From Gemmatimonadota bacterium (GTDB lineage Bacteria > Gemmatimonadota > Gemmatimonadetes > Longimicrobiales > Gaopeijiaceae), in NCBI GenBank assembly GCA_003695865.1, contig RFGQ01000732.1:1-7787 (forward strand): 7,787 bases of DNA, given 5' to 3'. Positions 6,302 through 7,787 of the stretch are shown here, piece by piece. The first letter of the stretch is position 1; every line of letters begins with the position of its first letter. A model generated the notes under the pieces. It did no database searches. It had not been told where the DNA came from and worked only from the letters and a program-made list of their open reading frames with translations. The translations under genes and the position numbers were made by a program.

Positions 6302-6392
6302 CGTGCTCGTGGGCCTGCTGGCGGCCGGCGCCTCGCTCGACGATGTTCGTGCGGAGCTGGCGGCGCGGGCGCGGTGAGGCGGCCCGGCGCCG
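6302..6392 (+). repeat. 91-bp direct repeat, right copy
   Basis: Exact copy of 3099-3189. It occupies most of the 201-bp gap between padR and the ABC exporter and runs up to 36 bases before the exporter start. Perfect identity, including the non-coding bases after the stop, points to a recent duplication, ongoing recombination, or an assembly artefact. Confidence 0.97.
6303..6377 (+). pseudogene. Orphan 3' fragment of hisIE
   Basis: Encodes the last 24 residues of HisIE (VLVGLLAAG to AARAR) plus the TGA at 6375-6377, identical to residues 195-218 of the intact gene. The frame upstream is open only back to a TAG at 6252-6254, with no ATG and no hisIE homology, so it is a remnant and not a gene. 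It marks where hisIE used to abut the exporter. Confidence 0.85.
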
Positions 6393-6428
6393 CCGCAGAC
6401 GCGGCCGGATCATGAGGCGGACGGGGGC

Positions 6429-7787
6429 GTGAGCGCGAGCGAAGAGGAGCGATTCGAAGAAGACGCACTGGGCAAGGCGTACGACGCGCGCCTGATGCGG
6501 CGTCTGCTGGCCTACCTGCGCCCCTACCGGTGGTCCGTGGCCGGAGCCGTGCTTCTGCTCGTGGCGGGAAGCGCGCTCGAGATCGTGGGACCCTGGCTCA
6601 CCAAGGTGGCCCTCGACGAGGCCATCCCCTCCGGCGACGGCTCGCTCCTGGCCCGTCTGGCGGCGCTCTACATGGGCACGCTGCTCGCCGTGTTCGCGCT
6701 CCAGTACGGCCAGACGCTGCTCACCACCTGGCTCGGCCAGCGCGTCATGGTCGACCTGCGGCGCCAGATCTTCGCCAAGCTGCAGCGGCAGGATCTGCGC
6801 TACTTCGACCGCAACCCGGTCGGGCGCCTCATGACCCGCATCACGTCCGACGTGGAGACGCTCAACGAGCTGTTCGCGTCGGGTGTGGTGGCCATCTTCG
6901 GCGACGTCTTCACGTTGCTCTTCATCCTGGCGGCGATGCTGCACATGGACTGGCGGCTCGCCCTCGTCACGTTCACGGTGCTCCCGCTCGTCGCTGCGGC
7001 CGCCTTCGTCTTCCGGGGCCGCATCCGCCGCGCGTACCGGGACATCCGCGTGCGCCTCGCCCGCATCAACGCCTTCCTGCACGAGCGCTTCACCGGCATC
7101 GGTGTGGTCCAGCTCTTCAACCGCGAAGACGCCGAAGCGGAACGCCACCGCGAGCTCAACCGCGACTACCTCGAGGCGCACCTGCGCTCGATCACCTACT
7201 ACGCGCTCTTCTTCCCGGTCATCGAGCTGTTCACGTCGATCGCGCTCGCGCTCATCCTGTGGCGGGGCGGCGAGGGCATTCTCGAAGGCACGCTCACCGT
7301 GGGCGTGGTGGCAGCGTTCATCCAGTACGCCCGGCGCTTCTTCCGCCCCATCCAGGACCTCTCGGAGAAGTACAACATCCTCCAGGGGGCCATGGCTTCG
7401 TCGGAGCGCATCTTCCGGCTCCTCGACGAGGACATCACCATCACCGACCCGGTGCGCCCGCGCGCGCTGCCCGAGCCGTTCCGCGGCGAGATCGAATTCC
7501 GCGATGTCTGGTTCGCCTACGGCGAGGACGACGAGGGCGCGCCCGACTGGGTGCTGCGCGGCGTGAGCTTCCGCGTCGCGCCGGGCGAAAAGGTGGCCAT
7601 CGTGGGGCACACGGGCGCCGGCAAGACCACGCTCATCAACCTGCTCATGCGCTTCTACGAGCCGCAGAAGGGCGACATCCTGCTCGACGGGGTGCCGCTG
7701 CGCGAGCTCGCCCTGATCGACCTGCGCCGGCGGGTGGGGCTGGTGCTCCAGGACGTCTTCCTGTTCAGCCAGGACGTCTCGTTCAAC
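6429..7787 (+). CDS. ABC exporter, fused membrane and ATPase domains (5' part)
   Basis: The first 453 residues of a type IV (ABCB/MdlB/MsbA-like) half-transporter, open to the window edge. The transmembrane domain (about 20-310) has hydrophobic helices near 35-57, 75-97, 149-173, 176-196, 257-278 and 286-303. Family signatures are YFDRNPVGRLMTRITSDVE (125-143) and VQLFNREDAE (227-236). The nucleotide-binding domain starts near 355 (FRDVWFAYG) with Walker A GHTGAGKT (393-400) and Q-loop Gln441 in LQDVFLFS; the LSGGQ signature, Walker B and switch His lie beyond the window. The GTG at 6429 is chosen because there is no other in-frame start after the TGA at 6375; ATG 6495 (Met23) is an alternative that loses the acidic leader. 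It is in register with the hisIE remnant frame, 51 bases after its stop. The substrate is unknown, and lipid or drug export is only a family-level guess. Confidence 0.93.
   Translation, partial: MSASEEERFEEDALGKAYDARLMRRLLAYLRPYRWSVAGAVLLLVAGSALEIVGPWLTKVALDEAIPSGDGSLLARLAALYMGTLLAVFALQYGQTLLTTWLGQRVMVDLRRQIFAKLQRQDLRYFDRNPVGRLMTRITSDVETLNELFASGVVAIFGDVFTLLFILAAMLHMDWRLALVTFTVLPLVAAAAFVFRGRIRRAYRDIRVRLARINAFLHERFTGIGVVQLFNREDAEAERHRELNRDYLEAHLRSITYYALFFPVIELFTSIALALILWRGGEGILEGTLTVGVVAAFIQYARRFFRPIQDLSEKYNILQGAMASSERIFRLLDEDITITDPVRPRALPEPFRGEIEFRDVWFAYGEDDEGAPDWVLRGVSFRVAPGEKVAIVGHTGAGKTTLINLLMRFYEPQKGDILLDGVPLRELALIDLRRRVGLVLQDVFLFSQDVSFN

Noticed and set aside
6127..6432. A 101-residue + strand open frame across the padR start and right repeat
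   Set aside because: It is a mix of padR antisense, control region and out-of-frame hisIE tail. Its RSWRRGRGEAARRR segment also appears out of frame at 3140 because of the repeat, not because of a shared gene.
5886..7610. A 574-residue - strand open frame ending in PadR
   Set aside because: Only the last 113 residues (from 6227) are PadR. The upstream part is antisense to the ABC exporter, is rich in His, Glu, Arg and Asp, and crosses the control region and repeat. It is an open frame caused by high GC.
3197..7787. Permease and ABC exporter as parts of one pump
   Set aside because: The exporter carries its own ATPase and membrane domains of the type IV class, while ADOP/MacB permeases need a separate MacB-type ATPase. 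They also lie on opposite strands and are separated by the repeat boundary.
1..7787. CRISPR array, tRNA, rRNA or riboswitch
   Set aside because: No spaced short repeats, cloverleaf-like segments or known leader elements were seen. The only long repeat is the 91-bp pair.

Overview
This window looks like a high-GC Gram-negative chromosome. The packed his genes with GTG starts and 4-base overlaps, together with a PadR regulator and an ADOP-type (Acidobacterial Duplicated Orphan Permease) permease, suggest Gemmatimonadota or Acidobacteriota. That placement is an inference from gene content. No rRNA or other phylogenetic marker was seen.

Layout. (1) 1-3174, + strand: the distal half of a histidine operon, with the end of hisH, then hisA, a divergent hisB, hisF and bifunctional hisIE. 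Every junction overlaps by 4 or 7 bases, so the genes are almost certainly co-transcribed and translationally coupled. Together they cover the pathway from PR-ATP (HisE, HisI) through ProFAR (HisA) and PRFAR (HisH/HisF) to IGP and imidazole acetol-phosphate (HisB). (2) 3190-6301: a self-contained unit on the - strand, a PadR repressor gene followed by an 886-residue ADOP permease, with its control region at the right end. (3) 6429-7787, + strand: an ABC exporter with fused membrane and ATPase domains, cut by the window edge.

The main observation is that the PadR-ADOP unit is bracketed by two identical 91-bp direct repeats (3099-3189 and 6302-6392). The left copy is the genuine 3' end of hisIE, including its stop codon. 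The right copy is an orphan hisIE tail lying just before the exporter. The simplest reading is that hisIE and the exporter were once neighbours, about 51 bp apart, and that a 3.2-kb PadR-ADOP cassette arrived by an event that duplicated the hisIE tail and left hisIE intact. No integrase, transposase or terminal inverted repeats are visible. An assembly join or a recent recombination product must be excluded before treating this as a mobile cassette.

Secondary points are a palindromic, operator-like region between padR and the exporter with a good -10 hexamer inside it, a HisB with altered conserved residues and an internal deletion, Gly-rich tails on HisH and HisB, and tiny ORFs that bridge neighbouring genes.
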